From the NCBI GenBank assembly GCA_010015745.1, contig ML978280.1, positions 1 to 64,000 of the forward strand: DNA of 64,000 nt. The letters are read 5' to 3'. The position numbers were made by a program, and so were the translations under genes. The stretch is from Setomelanomma holmii (taxonomy: Eukaryota > Ascomycota > Dothideomycetes > Pleosporales > Phaeosphaeriaceae). This document shows, in pieces, positions 32,651-42,934 of this stretch. Positions within the stretch are counted from its first letter, which is position 1; each line of letters starts with the position of its first letter. Below the pieces are notes generated by a model. That model made no database searches. It was not told the DNA's origin and saw only the letters and a list, made by a program, of their open reading frames with translations.

Positions 32651-33644
32651 CAGGGGTAGAAGGAAGCGCTGGCAGTTATGTCGATGACAAGTTCGAGAAG
32701 AACTTGTCGCAACTGTGGTTCTCGTGTGTAGTTGCAGCGGGTGTCGATGGCGCGTTTGCAATGCAATTGGTAGAGGTTGCAATAGGCTTTCTAGCTTGGT
32801 GCTCGTGGTAGTCGAGAAGGCAGTGCTGGACCTGTTTGACAGCGTAGGGTAGGGTGACAGATGGCGGAGATTGAGAGCCGTGGAGCTGTTCGTGATCTGG
32901 GCAATCTTGGTTGACAGTTAGAAGTGATGATAGTAGAAATTGAAACGCTGTGTCGAGCTGTTGTAATTCTTAGCAAGCGACCTGCGGACAAGATACTCGG
33001 TGGAGGCGGCAAGCATCATGACGCTAGCAAGGGGTGAGAGTGAAAGTTTACTGAGCCTGCGGCACACTCACGGGCAAGCCTGCGCACCGGAAACCAAACG
33101 GCCGGCTCGGCAATCTTATCATGCTCTAACGATGAAGGAAATGTGACGCGCGCGACAATAGGCCACGAAATGCCTAAGGGCGTAGTCGCAATGGAAGACA
33201 TGGTCGAAATGGAACACGGGCATCCTTGCTTGTATGATCGCGGGTAGCGAGCGGCAAAATGGTTACGAACGAATGTGCGTATCTTGCCAAACCACATTTA
33301 TGGGACTCGAGATCAGAGACACTCAAGTCTATCGAACTTCCTGAGGGCGACACTGGCAATAGCGAGGCCGAGAGTGATTAGAAACAACGCAAGGGTCGCA
33401 AGGCGCAAACGTCCGGGAAACTGACACGTTCGTCTAATCATCTAAATGCTTCTTATGTGATGCCGCCAATGTACCAGACTTTCGGAGTTGCTTCAAAATT
33501 TAAATATCTCTACGGCCAACCTTCTCCAATGTCCCACGCCTGTGAGCCGTTTTCTCTTCGTACCCCTCTATTCCTTCCATTCTCTCTTCGTGGGCCCGTT
33601 ATCTCCCCTCTGAGACTGCGTACTGCGCAATCGTCCCACTCTAT
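32651..33644. other. 5' flank of gene A and junction between the two units
   Basis: About 1 kb. The block at about 33005-33050 (AAGCATCATGACGCTAGC, then GTGAAAG) matches the 5' flank of gene B at about 39478-39520 (AAGCATCCTGACGCTAGC, then GTGAAAG). The duplication therefore includes upstream sequence. No gene of its own is seen. Confidence 0.55.
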
Positions 33645-33806
33645 TCCTTGGTCACGTCCTGAGTGGACGCGACCGCGCTATCTTTCTACTTGCATATCTT
33701 CCTCGGTCTGGCTACGTTGATGTTTCGCAGCAGTCCTCGCTTCTCTCTCAGTTCATACTATGCAAGCGACTACGTCCGAAGCGGACGTACTCGTGTCTGA
33801 TGTTGC
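33645..33806. repeat. Downstream box tract of unit B, first part (left of the hAT element)
   Basis: It contains CACGTCCTGAGTGGACGCGACCG at about 33651-33673 and CTACGTCCGAAGCGGACGTA at about 33772-33791. The first copy and its surroundings align with the box at 30350 in unit A, giving a unit spacing of about 3.3 kb. Confidence 0.65.
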
Positions 33807-36800
33807 CAGAGTGGCTAACAGTCAATCCAGACTGATAAAACTGACTGAACTGACTGCCAAGACTCAGTCAGTTCAGTCACAGTTTGAAGCTCTCGATTTG
33901 TCAGTCAGTTCAGTTTAAAGCCTTTAAACTGACTGAACTGACTGCTATAGAACTGGTATTTAGATTTGTATAGACTAAGTTTGTGAGGTTGTGAATAAGG
34001 CTCAAATTAGCCACTAGCGCGAACGAGTTGGTATTTTGAGTTGATCTTTCTTATCCCTGTGCCTACTGCTACTACCGCGTTAGTAGACGTCTTCTACTGT
34101 TTTTCTTGGTGTCACTATGCCTGTACATTCTGCCTCAAAGCTCCATCGCCTTGTTAAACGCAACAAACGCGGCGAGCCTCCCTGAACGCGTCTGACGCAT
34201 CCGCCACGCTGGCCATAGACAGCTCTTAAGTTGACTCTGCCGCGCTCAATAAGCTTGATAGTCACGTCGCTCTTGACGCTTATGCTATTAAGGAGGATAC
34301 TGTTTTTGAGGGATTAGACTGGGGACGCGTACCACACCTTGAGAGGCGCGGCAAAGAGCATAAGAAGGGCGCTCCAAGCTGGATATACAGCTACGGCTGG
34401 CCTGTTTATTATTGATTGAAGCAGCGCAACTACTGGCTCTGCCGCTATTGTCACACCAACAAGAAGTCTAGAGGAGAGTACAACGCTAGGTCAACCTCAG
34501 CTGCGTCAGTCCACCTGAGCAAGTGCGTCAAAGGCCATGGCTTCTGCGCTGCTGGTCCTGTCAGGTTTAATTGCGATTTGAATCAAGGCACGCTTGTCAG
34601 CATCATGCGCAAGGGCAACGTAGAGGTCTCACAGAGCATTGCAAACGAGATCTCGTCGTTGTTTGCAAAGCGCAGATTCCTAGACGCGGTAATAGACTAG
34701 GTGGCCACTAACAACTAGAGCTTCTGTGTTATAGAGACACCTACCTTTCGAAAGATGATACAAGCTGCTAACCTGTTAGCTGATGCAGTCCTCTGGCGCA
34801 ACCACCAGTCTCTCCGCGACGCAATAATTGTAGAGTACCACTCGCTTGTACCTGTTGTTACGGCCTACCTGCGCGACGCGCGCTCCCTTATCCACATCTC
34901 CTTTGATAACCAGACGTCAACTGGCAGCAAGCTCAGGCTTACTAGTATATTTGTACACATGATGGATGCTGCAGGAGAGGTAAAGGACTTTGTTCTAGGA
35001 CTGCCAGAGCTCTATAGGCAGCACAGTGGCGCTAATATTAGCAGCGTTGTTGCAACAACGCTGACAAATTTTAGGGTACCGGTAGATAGAGGCACAGTAG
35101 GTTACTTTGTGCTCAACAACGCGTACAACAACAATACTGCAGTCGCCTATCTTGCTGAGACGTACAGCTTTGAGACACCTAAGCGGTGGCTACGCTGTTG
35201 CTGTCATATACTCAACCTAAATGCTCAAGTTATTATCTGCGGCAAGGATCAAGAGGCGTACGAGAACGAAGGAGTTAACCTTGAAGATGAGGAGTTGTTT
35301 ATGAAGGAGTGGCGTCAATACGGGCCTATTAGTGTACTATTTGATATTATTGCGTCTATCTGCACTCTGCAGATGCGACAATTACTGCAGACTCTACAGC
35401 AAGTGGAGGCAGACGCCTTGCACAAACTAGTTAAGCTAAAGGAGCTTATTAAGCTAGTTAAGACGCGCTAGAACTCTGTTGGATGTGGGAGCACAGGGCA
35501 GGTATGAATGAAGCAGAAGGTTGTTGTATTGAGAGAGCTACACAGAGCGATTATATACACAACCACGATGAGTAAGCAAGTGACAAAGAGTCACGTGAGA
35601 GATGCAGTTCACATGTACCTTGTGAACTGAGGTGCCAGTCTGACAAAATCCTACTACGCCGCCTTTGTGCGCGCTGTCAAGTTGGAAGGACCGCTTAATA
35701 ACTACGTTAAGCTCAAGCTTAACAAGGACTTCTACAATAAGTCTATTGCGCGTTGTGCAAGGCGCCCTGACGCTTGCAAGCCAGCGCTGCTGAGGCTGTA
35801 ATTGCGCAAGGGCGGCCTCTACGCTGGCAACTGGGCAACGATCACTGAATATATGAAGCTTCTTGCGCCTTTTGCAGAGGCGACAAAGCTGCTTAAGGGC
35901 TGCAGTAAACACAGTCGTCACAGCGCTATATAGGAGGTGCTTATTACCTTTGAGTAGCTACTTAACGAGCTCGAGGCGCGTAAAGATCGCCTTAAAGAGA
36001 TTGACTATAACGACCTAGCAGCGCCTGAGGATCATCTAATGCTTAAAGTCAACCTCGCTCACCAGAAGCTCTCGCAGTACTACGCTAAGTTTGACGAAGC
36101 GCCTGTTTATTACGCCGCCACTGTCCTCTATCCGCACTACAAACACCACCTCGAGGCGCTCTAGAAGGTTCCCGATGACCACCATACTCAGCGCGACGGC
36201 CCCCACTACTGAGATGGGTGGCTTACGAACAATCACTGCGCTTTCTTGGCAATGTGGAAGAGCTACAGAGAGTCAACAACAGCGGGCAGCTCAGCAAGCG
36301 ATAGCAACAAGCGAAGGCGGTTAAAAAAGCTGCGTGTAGCTAGGCCAACAGAGTCGCAATCCGCTTTCTTACAGTTACAACTTGACGCTGCTGTTAAGCA
36401 GGTGGAGGAGCACCAGGGCAATGAGTATAAGCGGTGGAAGCGCGTTCCTGCTATCCTAGAAGACGACCCACTGGCGTACAACCCGTTGCGCTATTAGCAG
36501 TGCCAATCACGTCAATTCCTGATGCTCAGCAAGTTTGCTATCAACGTGTTAACAATACCAGCATCCGCAGCTGACTGTGAGCGTAATTTCAGCGAGCTCG
36601 GCGACATGTTAGGCATGCGGAGATTAGGGATAAAGCCGGAGTTGATTACTGCGCTCTAGTGTTTCAAGAGCTGGCGTTGAATAGGCCTCGAAACACCAAG
36701 AGGTCATACAGCAGATGAGATAGTCGCTATACAAGCTTATCTAAGCAATCACAAGAGCTTTTTATAAGATCAGATAGCAGTCGGATAGCAGTCAGTCAGT

Positions 36801-36925
36801 TCAGTTCTCAGTTTACGACTCCTAAAAACACTTATCAGTCAGTCAGTTCAGTTTATGACTCTCAAACTGTCAGTTTGGCTATATATTGAGACTGACAACT
36901 GACTGACTGACTGATAGCAACTCTG
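33807..36925 (+). mobile_element. hAT-superfamily DNA transposon, complete ends
   Basis: The element is 3,119 bp. Its ends CAGAGTGGCTAACAGTCA and (reverse complement of the right end) CAGAGTTGCTATCAGTCA form an 18-bp terminal inverted repeat with two mismatches. It is flanked by a perfect 8-bp target duplication, GATGTTGC, at 33799-33806 and 36926-36933, the hallmark of hAT insertion. Both subterminal regions (33845-33950 and 36785-36920) are dense in ACTGACTGA/TCAGTCAGT repeats, likely transposase-binding sites. It sits inside the box tract of unit B, so it inserted after the duplication or at least into one copy of it. Confidence 0.95.
34117..36767 (+). pseudogene. hAT transposase, inactivated by many stop codons
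   Basis: A transposase can be followed along the element. It has a BED-type zinc finger region (SWIYSYGWP, then LCRYCHTNKK near 34440), a DDE/RNase-H-like middle (ARSLIHISFDNQTS near 34890, then CCCHILNLNAQV) and the C-terminal hAT dimerisation motif (IPASAADCERNFSELGDMLG near 36555). In-frame stops occur at 34698-34700, 34716-34718, 35469-35471 and at several later sites. Most are TAG where CAG (Gln) or TGG (Trp) is expected from context, with some TGA for CGA. Such C-to-T and G-to-A changes at CpA/TpG fit repeat-induced point mutation. The product is not functional. Confidence 0.9.
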
Positions 36926-36933
36926 GATGTTGC

Positions 36934-37317
36934 CTCTTGCGCGTCGTGATGACCTTTGGTTTTGTTCGTAATCTTTAAGAGTCTTGGTCGTAAGCTTTAA
37001 ATGGCCGTGTCCGAAGCGGATGTAGACGCATCTGATGTGTTTCCCTTTTCTGAGATACCGTTGAAAAGTGGCTCTTATCGTAATCGCTAAATGGCCCCTC
37101 CCAAAGAGGGCGCGACTGTCCTCGACAATGCATCTTCTGCTTCTCCTGTGCCTCGAAAAAGGCTGAAGGATGAGCAGTGGCATGTCTGGTTCGTAATCTT
37201 TAAGCTGGAGACTTTGTGGATTAGCGAAGCTTGAGACAAGACCCTTCTAATAACTTACAGATTTCATCTTCGTTTCTGCATGTATCATTCATCTCTTGTA
37301 CTCGTCTCCATCTGTCT
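36934..37317. repeat. Downstream box tract of unit B, second part (right of the hAT element)
   Basis: It contains TTCGTAATCTTTAAG at about 36967 and 37191, TCGTAATCGCTAAATGG at about 37078, GTCCGAAGCGGATGTAGACG at about 37008 and a degenerate palindrome at about 37097. These repeat the motifs of the unit A tract and lie just beyond the end of gene B's homology. Confidence 0.65.
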
Positions 37318-37906
37318 TCAGTGCTGCATGGAAACCCACTGGCGCAAGGCACCAGGACTACCGAGTTGTTGTACATACTCCTCGCCTAGCTTGTTGTAGT
37401 CGCTGACCTGGCGCTCAAGGCTATCCCCAACACCGGGATGCATGTCGTTCACCGCGTCGTAGAGCTGCTCCTCTAAAGCGTGGACAACTTCGTGGATCTG
37501 CTGGTCTGTTTGAAGGAGCGATACGCCGTTGTTGTTTTGCGCGTAGAGAGTGTTGGCGTCCCAGACGGCGAAGACAAGTCGCGTCTTCATACCCTGCGCA
37601 ATCTTATCCAAGCAAAGCGAAGGCTGTGGCATTGAGAAGGGCCCATTTGGAAGCGGATGCAGCGTCTCGGCGTCTTTGTCCTTGATGTCGGTGAAGCTCT
37701 TGAAGATGGCCTTTGTCTTGTCACACCAGCGCTGGAACATAGCGGTGATTTTGCTATGAAAGCTCTTGACTAGCTTCACAAACTTCCTGAAGATACTATA
37801 TTTGCTCACAGTATGATTGACGCGAACAGAGTACTCCTATTCCGGCTGCTGTGGAGTATAGTTGCCAGGGCCGTTCTGCATATCGACATGCATACGCCGG
37901 AGGATT
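37318..37906 (-). pseudogene. Detached 3' part of gene B
   Basis: This stretch encodes the counterpart of the gene A C-terminus: SIFRKFVKLVKSFHSKITAM parallels FKAFLNRVKNFHGKIRGI, and NNGVSLLQTDQQIHEVVHAL parallels NNGVHLLQDYQIRVMSCAL, ending in RQWVSMQH. It is separated from the main frame by a one-base shift at about 37912 and an in-frame TAG near 37838. Gene B therefore either ends early or is a pseudogene. Gene A retains this region in one frame with its middle part. Confidence 0.65.
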
Positions 37907-39151
37907 TCAGCTTCCATCATCAGTCATCTCTGCTAACTCTTCCTCCGTCAAACGCTCAGCATGCTTCTTCGCAGCTCTGCGATTGAGTGGCTTGAAGCTG
38001 TCAATCATGAAGAACACTGCGTGCTCACGAGTGTGCTCAGGGATCAATTCCAAGGTTTGCGATGGAGATTGCGCAAGCTTCAGCGGACGCGGCTCCAGGT
38101 CGTGGAAGTCATCGCACTCCATAACATCCTCTACAGTCGGCTGATGAAGGGGCGCAGTATCACTACCTGCAGATACAGCAGGCTGGTGATGATAAGCACT
38201 GTCGTGGCCTACAGCCGCCGGAGGCGAAGACGGAGTGTTCAAAGCTATGACAGGAGCGTTGGTCGGCTCAGCCTCCATCGCATTCGGTTCGACTGGATTG
38301 AGGTCGGAAGAGGGCGTGTCATCCGTCCTGGAAGAAGAGGGCTGGATTGAGATGGATTGAAACAGCTGCTGGAGGGCGTCGGCGGGAGTCGACTGCTCGA
38401 ATGGCGTAGCTGGAGGCGGCTGCTTGATGGGGATAGATGAAGCTGGTTGCTGCACCTGGATGGAGGAAGATGGCTGCTGCACCGGATTGGAGACAGCCGA
38501 TTGATGCACTGGGGTAGAAGAAGACGGCTGCTGATTCAGGGCCGTACAAGATGCCTGATAAAGAGGATTCAGGTGTGTCTGACTATCCTCACTGGCCATA
38601 TTCTTAGCTTTCTGCATGAGCTCTTTGACCTTGGTCAAGCTTTCCATGACATCTATGTTTCTGGTGCCACCGCTACCAAAAAGAGCGAGCTGGCTCTTCA
38701 GCGTCGTGATCGCTGCCGCGTGACCAATCTCATCCCGCGGCTTCGCCTGGTATGCCGCACGATGCTCCAGTGCGCGACAGAGAGCCATGTTCAGCAGCTC
38801 GCGCGGCAGATCAGGCTCGTTGAAGGCGAGGTCATTGACCTCGGACCAGAGGTTCATGATGCCCTCCTTGCGCGTGTCTTGATCGATCGGCGTTGGTGGC
38901 GTTGCATCATTCTTTCCACGCAGAGGCAGAGGCTTGATGTCTTTGCCGTCAGCTAGGACCTCCACAACATTGAGGTCCACCAGAGCGCGCTTGACATCGT
39001 GCCAGCTAGTGCTTGAGGCGCTGCCGTTGTCAGGCTAGAGAGAATGTTAGCATCTGTAGAGCACACGCATAATCACGACACTGACCCCATAGCCAGGAGC
39101 ACAAGTCTTAGACGTATCAGATGTGTATGAACCGCTGAGAAAAGAGGCCAT
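37907..39151 (-). CDS. Gene B: unrecognised protein with Gln/Pro 9-residue repeat linker, probably truncated
   Basis: CDS is complement(join(37907..39034,39086..39151)), 397 aa, with a 51-bp intron and a GTCAGTGTCGTG donor like that of gene A. Exon 1 encodes MASFLSGSYTSDTSKTCAPGYG-like residues. A helical N-terminal domain (about 30-175) includes LLNMALCRALEHRAAYQAKPRDE, which aligns with gene A. Residues about 196-240 are five copies of a 9-residue repeat (x-P-V-x-Q plus four Pro/Ser residues). A second helical segment (FKPLNRRAAKKHAERLTEEEL) ends abruptly at a stop where gene A continues. No known domain, signal peptide or membrane segment is seen. The protein may be real but shortened. Confidence 0.55.
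38381..38515. repeat. 27-bp coding minisatellite (five copies) in gene B
   Basis: Five consecutive 27-bp units encode the 9-residue periods TPVHQSAVS, NPVQQPSSS, IQVQQPASS, IPIKQPPPA and TPFEQSTPA. The repeat lies in the low-complexity linker, a region that differs most from gene A. Confidence 0.8.
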
Positions 39152-39824
39152 CGTTGATCGCTGCACAGTGATGATACTAAAGTCGTCCTCTAAATGTCGC
39201 GCTGTGAGTTGTCGCGACTGAGTCGATTGTGGGTTGTGTCGAAAGTTGGGTGTTCAGCGGAAGTCGGAAGGCCGCGCTGGGCGTTTTCACAGTCGAGGCG
39301 GCTTAGTGTCACAGGGACAGGGGGAAAGGGTCGAGAGCTGGGTCGTGGAGGTTGCGCTGGGCTTGTTGCTGGTGCAGATAACTTCGGCGACGGTGAGAAG
39401 AGGAAAAAATTGAGGGCTAGACAGAGCTGTTGGTGATGCATCGTAGGCGTGCTGCATCTGAAATATTTGGCGGACGCGCCAAGCATCCTGACGCTAGCGG
39501 GTAGTCAAAGTGAAAGCATAGCCACGTGCGCAAGCGCTGGCCAAACGCGACGCATCGCGTCGTTGTTTTCGTGCCAGGGGAGATAGCTTTCGCGGTCTGC
39601 TAGTAGTGAAGGTTGGCATATATACTTGTCGGTGACAAAATTCTGCTGGAATGGAGGCCATTGGATCTTGCGGTGGTATTCGTTTGCTGCCTTCTAAGAA
39701 TACGCTTCCTGAACGTCTGCGATGACTCTAGATGGAAGGCGACAGCAGAGGTCTGTAAAATTTTGCATTATCCTTCTGGATGCTTCCTGCCCCGCAAGGT
39801 GTCTGGTCTCGTTGCTGGTGCCAT
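39152..39824. other. 5' flank of gene B
   Basis: Upstream of gene B; the part near 39478-39520 is homologous to the gene A 5' flank. The remainder to 39824 shows no gene. Confidence 0.5.
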
Positions 39825-40566
39825 CTACAGAGTTGGTAAGAGTGTGAAGAAAGGTCCGCTCCTAGTCCATTCAGCTTTCGTGGGTTCCCGGATCATCAAC
39901 GCAGTATGATCAATACCACTTGCGCCATACTTCGAATGATCCAGATTGAACGCGTCAAATTCCTTGAACCCATGGCGCTTGTACAAGCCGTAGCCTGCCT
40001 CGCTCGACTCCAGGTATGCGATCAGACCGAGCTCATCGGCCATCTTGGTTCCCGATTCGACCAACTTGCCTCCAGCTCCTCTTCTCTGGAATGCAGGGTC
40101 CGTATTCAACATGTGTAGATCTGCCATGCGTGAGCAAATCACGGGTTGTGTGACGAATGAGCTGCGCAGGTATGTCGTACATAAATGTGGTTTGTGCCCT
40201 ATATGTTCTTTCTTCTTGATTGACAGGCCACCGAAGAATGCCTCACAAGCCTCTCGATTTGTGCCAGGTCCAAAGCTCCTCATTGGTCTGTCTGATTTGG
40301 CAGCAGCTTCGGGCGTGTCGTAGACGTGCCACTTTGCAAAGGCGACTAGTTGTTTCGTCTCTTCATCATGAGCATGCATGAATCTCACGGAAGGGTCGGT
40401 TTTCTTCAACTCTACCAGTTGTAAGATTCGCTGATGCCTGGAGTCTGATGGCATTGGTCCAGGAAACAAGAGTGGGCTTAATGCATTACTCGCGAAAGCG
40501 ATAGCTTCGACTTCGCATGCGCGGTTGCATCTCCTCGTCGAAGACCTCGCGCACAATGATGGCCAT
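39825..40566 (-). pseudogene. GNAT-family N-acetyltransferase with N-terminal frameshift
   Basis: Spliced body is complement(join(39825..40120,40181..)), with a 60-bp intron that restores KPHLYLHMLNTDPAFQRRGAG, the acetyl-CoA-binding motif A (Q-x-x-G-x-G/A) of GNAT enzymes. The C-terminal GYGLYKRHGFKEF is the usual motif B region. The natural start ATG at 40564-40566 reads MAIIVREVFDEEMQP and then needs a one-base deletion near 40523 to enter ACEVEAIAFASNALSPLLFPGP. The open frame itself has no ATG until 40454. Either the gene is broken or the assembly has a one-base error. These enzymes acetylate small molecules or proteins; the substrate is unknown. Confidence 0.7.
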
Positions 40567-40735
40567 ATTGCTGTTTGTTGCTAGAAAAGTTGGTGTATGT
40601 GTACGGTTCATGGCAGTTTCCCGATGGGTAGTGATAAGTTAGTAGGCGGCAACCTGATGACTCAGCCGTCTCAATCCCGAAGGTGTGGCTGAAGACGCCC
40701 TTGCGCCCTTGGTGGTGGAAAGGAAGCTTTCCAGA

Positions 40736-42238
40736 CTACTTCCTCCGCCCAGTAAGAGTAGTATTGTTTTCGGGTTTACACACATTGCTGGCCTCAGCAT
40801 AGACCTCGTTCCAAAACAAGGAGATTCTCTTCTCCATAGTACGCTTACACCAGATAAAGCTTGTCAGCGTGTTTCGGAGTGTGTCCCATTCCAGGTCAGC
40901 ATCTTCGGAAGGATCAGGAAACATCTCTCGAATAAGTGTTGCGATTTGCTGTCTGAGGTTCCTTCGGTCCGTCATGCCGCCGCAAACAAACAGAAGCCAT
41001 TTGAGAATATCCGGGGCAGATTCGTATTGTGAGTCTCGCGGCACTTGCGTGATGACTCGGAAGATCTGGTGTATGCAGACTTCCGGTATGTAGCAGCCCA
41101 TCCATATGCCTGTGGAGAGCTTATATGTGCATATGTATGCGCCGAGAATGCACGCCTCATACCAGGGATCGGTCTCATCCGGCGCACGTCGGCACTCAAT
41201 TAGTAGGTCGACGAGCCGCGACTCCAGGTTGGCCTGATTGTCGTCAACGGGAAACAGTTCGATGACATCTTTTTCGGGGTCGCATTGTGAATCTACAAGC
41301 CAGCATAGGGCGTTAAGGTCCTGCAGCACGACAGCAAACTCTGATGGCCATTGTGAGATGCTCTTTATCAGTCCAGAAGGCACCTCCCATCGCTGTAATT
41401 GGTTGATTGCTGTTGGATTCTTGAAGTCGCTGAAGTCCTTGTGCGAAAGAAAGCGCGGGGTACCAGCCATCAGACAGCTCAACAGGTCCTGCCAGAACAG
41501 CGCACGCTGCACCTCATCGATTAGTACAACGTTTCTTTCTTTGCAAAGCTTCATCATCGTCTGCACGCCTTGGATGTGCGTCGCTATTGTGCCACAATTT
41601 GCTCCATCTATGCGATACTCGTAGCCGATCAGTAAAAGCATAGCAGTAAGTGTCGAGACTTGGGGTGCCCCATCGAGACCTTTGATGTTGACCCGGATGC
41701 CGTTCAGAAGCTCACCACGATGTTGCAGAACTTCAACATTAGGGAGGTTATTGTTTGCAGCTAGCGAGAGGACCAGCGAGAGAGCATGGAACAGCGATGG
41801 GTCGGTCAAGGCGCCTCTGAATATGGTTTCCATGCCTTGGAAGAACGGCTTGCCCGAGTCCTCAACGCAAAAGATTGGTTCGCCGGCTTGCTTGGCTGAC
41901 GCTTCATGTCGTTAGGTGATCTCGATGGATATGATAAAACAGGGCTACGTACGGTGCCGCATGAGCTTGCGCAGTCTTTCAGGACAGCCACAGAGGGTGT
42001 CGAAGGGGTCCATGAGGCTGAGAGACGGCGCTTTCGTTAGAGCTACCGCGTCTGGCGATCGCTTCGTTGTTTGATTCGCTTTCCCATCGATTCCAACAGG
42101 CACGAACACTCCATCCTTCTTCGCTCGATCGGCTCTGCTTCGCTGGATGCCATTTCGTATCGCATGCTGTCTGAGCCTGCCCTGCTTCTTGCGGTCCTTG
42201 ATCTCATCGGGATGCGATACGGACACAAATTCGTACAT
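40736..42238 (-). CDS. Fungal transcription-factor-like protein (C-terminal regulatory domain, no zinc cluster)
   Basis: CDS is complement(join(40736..41901,41953..42238)), 483 aa, with a 51-bp intron and CCTAAC branch site. The start at 42238 gives MYEFVSVSHPDEIKDRKKQG followed by RLRQHAIRNGIQRSR, an opening found in many Pezizomycotina proteins that carry a fungal-specific transcription factor domain 2 but lack a Zn2Cys6 cluster. The rest is helical and fits that domain (FHALSLVLSLAANNN, LTAMLLLIGYEYR, GVQTMMKL). It may regulate transcription as a partner or be a derived protein with another role. The open frame runs 90 codons further upstream, but that part has no conserved look. Function unknown. 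Confidence 0.82.
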
Positions 42239-42934
42239 GGCGCAAGCTGGGATTACTCGATCGGGCAGTATGTTGCTACCCTCTTCGTTGTCGACTCTCT
42301 TATCCGAAAGCGAAAAGCAAGGAATCAGGCGAGCCGCATGATGCTGGTGCGGAGGCGACGTACGCCACCTTATGCGACAGGGATGCTGATTAATGTCATC
42401 GCTGACCACAACTCTTTCTATGCTTCGTAAGTGAGCGGGTGATTTTCGACGCGTATTGGTATGAACCACTTGTTGCTTTGCACCGTCGGAAAGGGACAAG
42501 GTCGGCACTCAGATCAGATTCAGCCCTGGAGAGAAGAGGTCCTGGGCCGCGCTAACTCGAATTCGTTTCACGTCGCACGAGCCATAAGAACGCCGCTGCC
42601 ATCCACGTACATCTACCGCGTTCTGTCAGCTACAAGCGAAATTTGACATGGGTCTCAAAACATATGAAGTTGTGGGGCAGTTGTTGCATTGACTAGCCAA
42701 GAAGACTAACTGGGGCAGAAAGGGAGAGCCTCACTCGTCCGTTACTTGGTCAACACCCTTGTCATTTTCGCTCGTAGCTGACAAGAGACAGTACCTTAGT
42801 AGCTCTACATTTATGGATCGTGTGTCCGAATGCGATTGAGCCGATCAACAGATGATCTTCGCATCGTACATCAAAGCCCACGTACTGTCATAGCTACAGC
42901 CAATCTGCCTAGCAACATATCCTACAAAATCCCC
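42239..42934. other. Intergenic between two minus-strand genes
   Basis: About 700 bases; no gene, RNA or repeat recognised. Confidence 0.5.
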
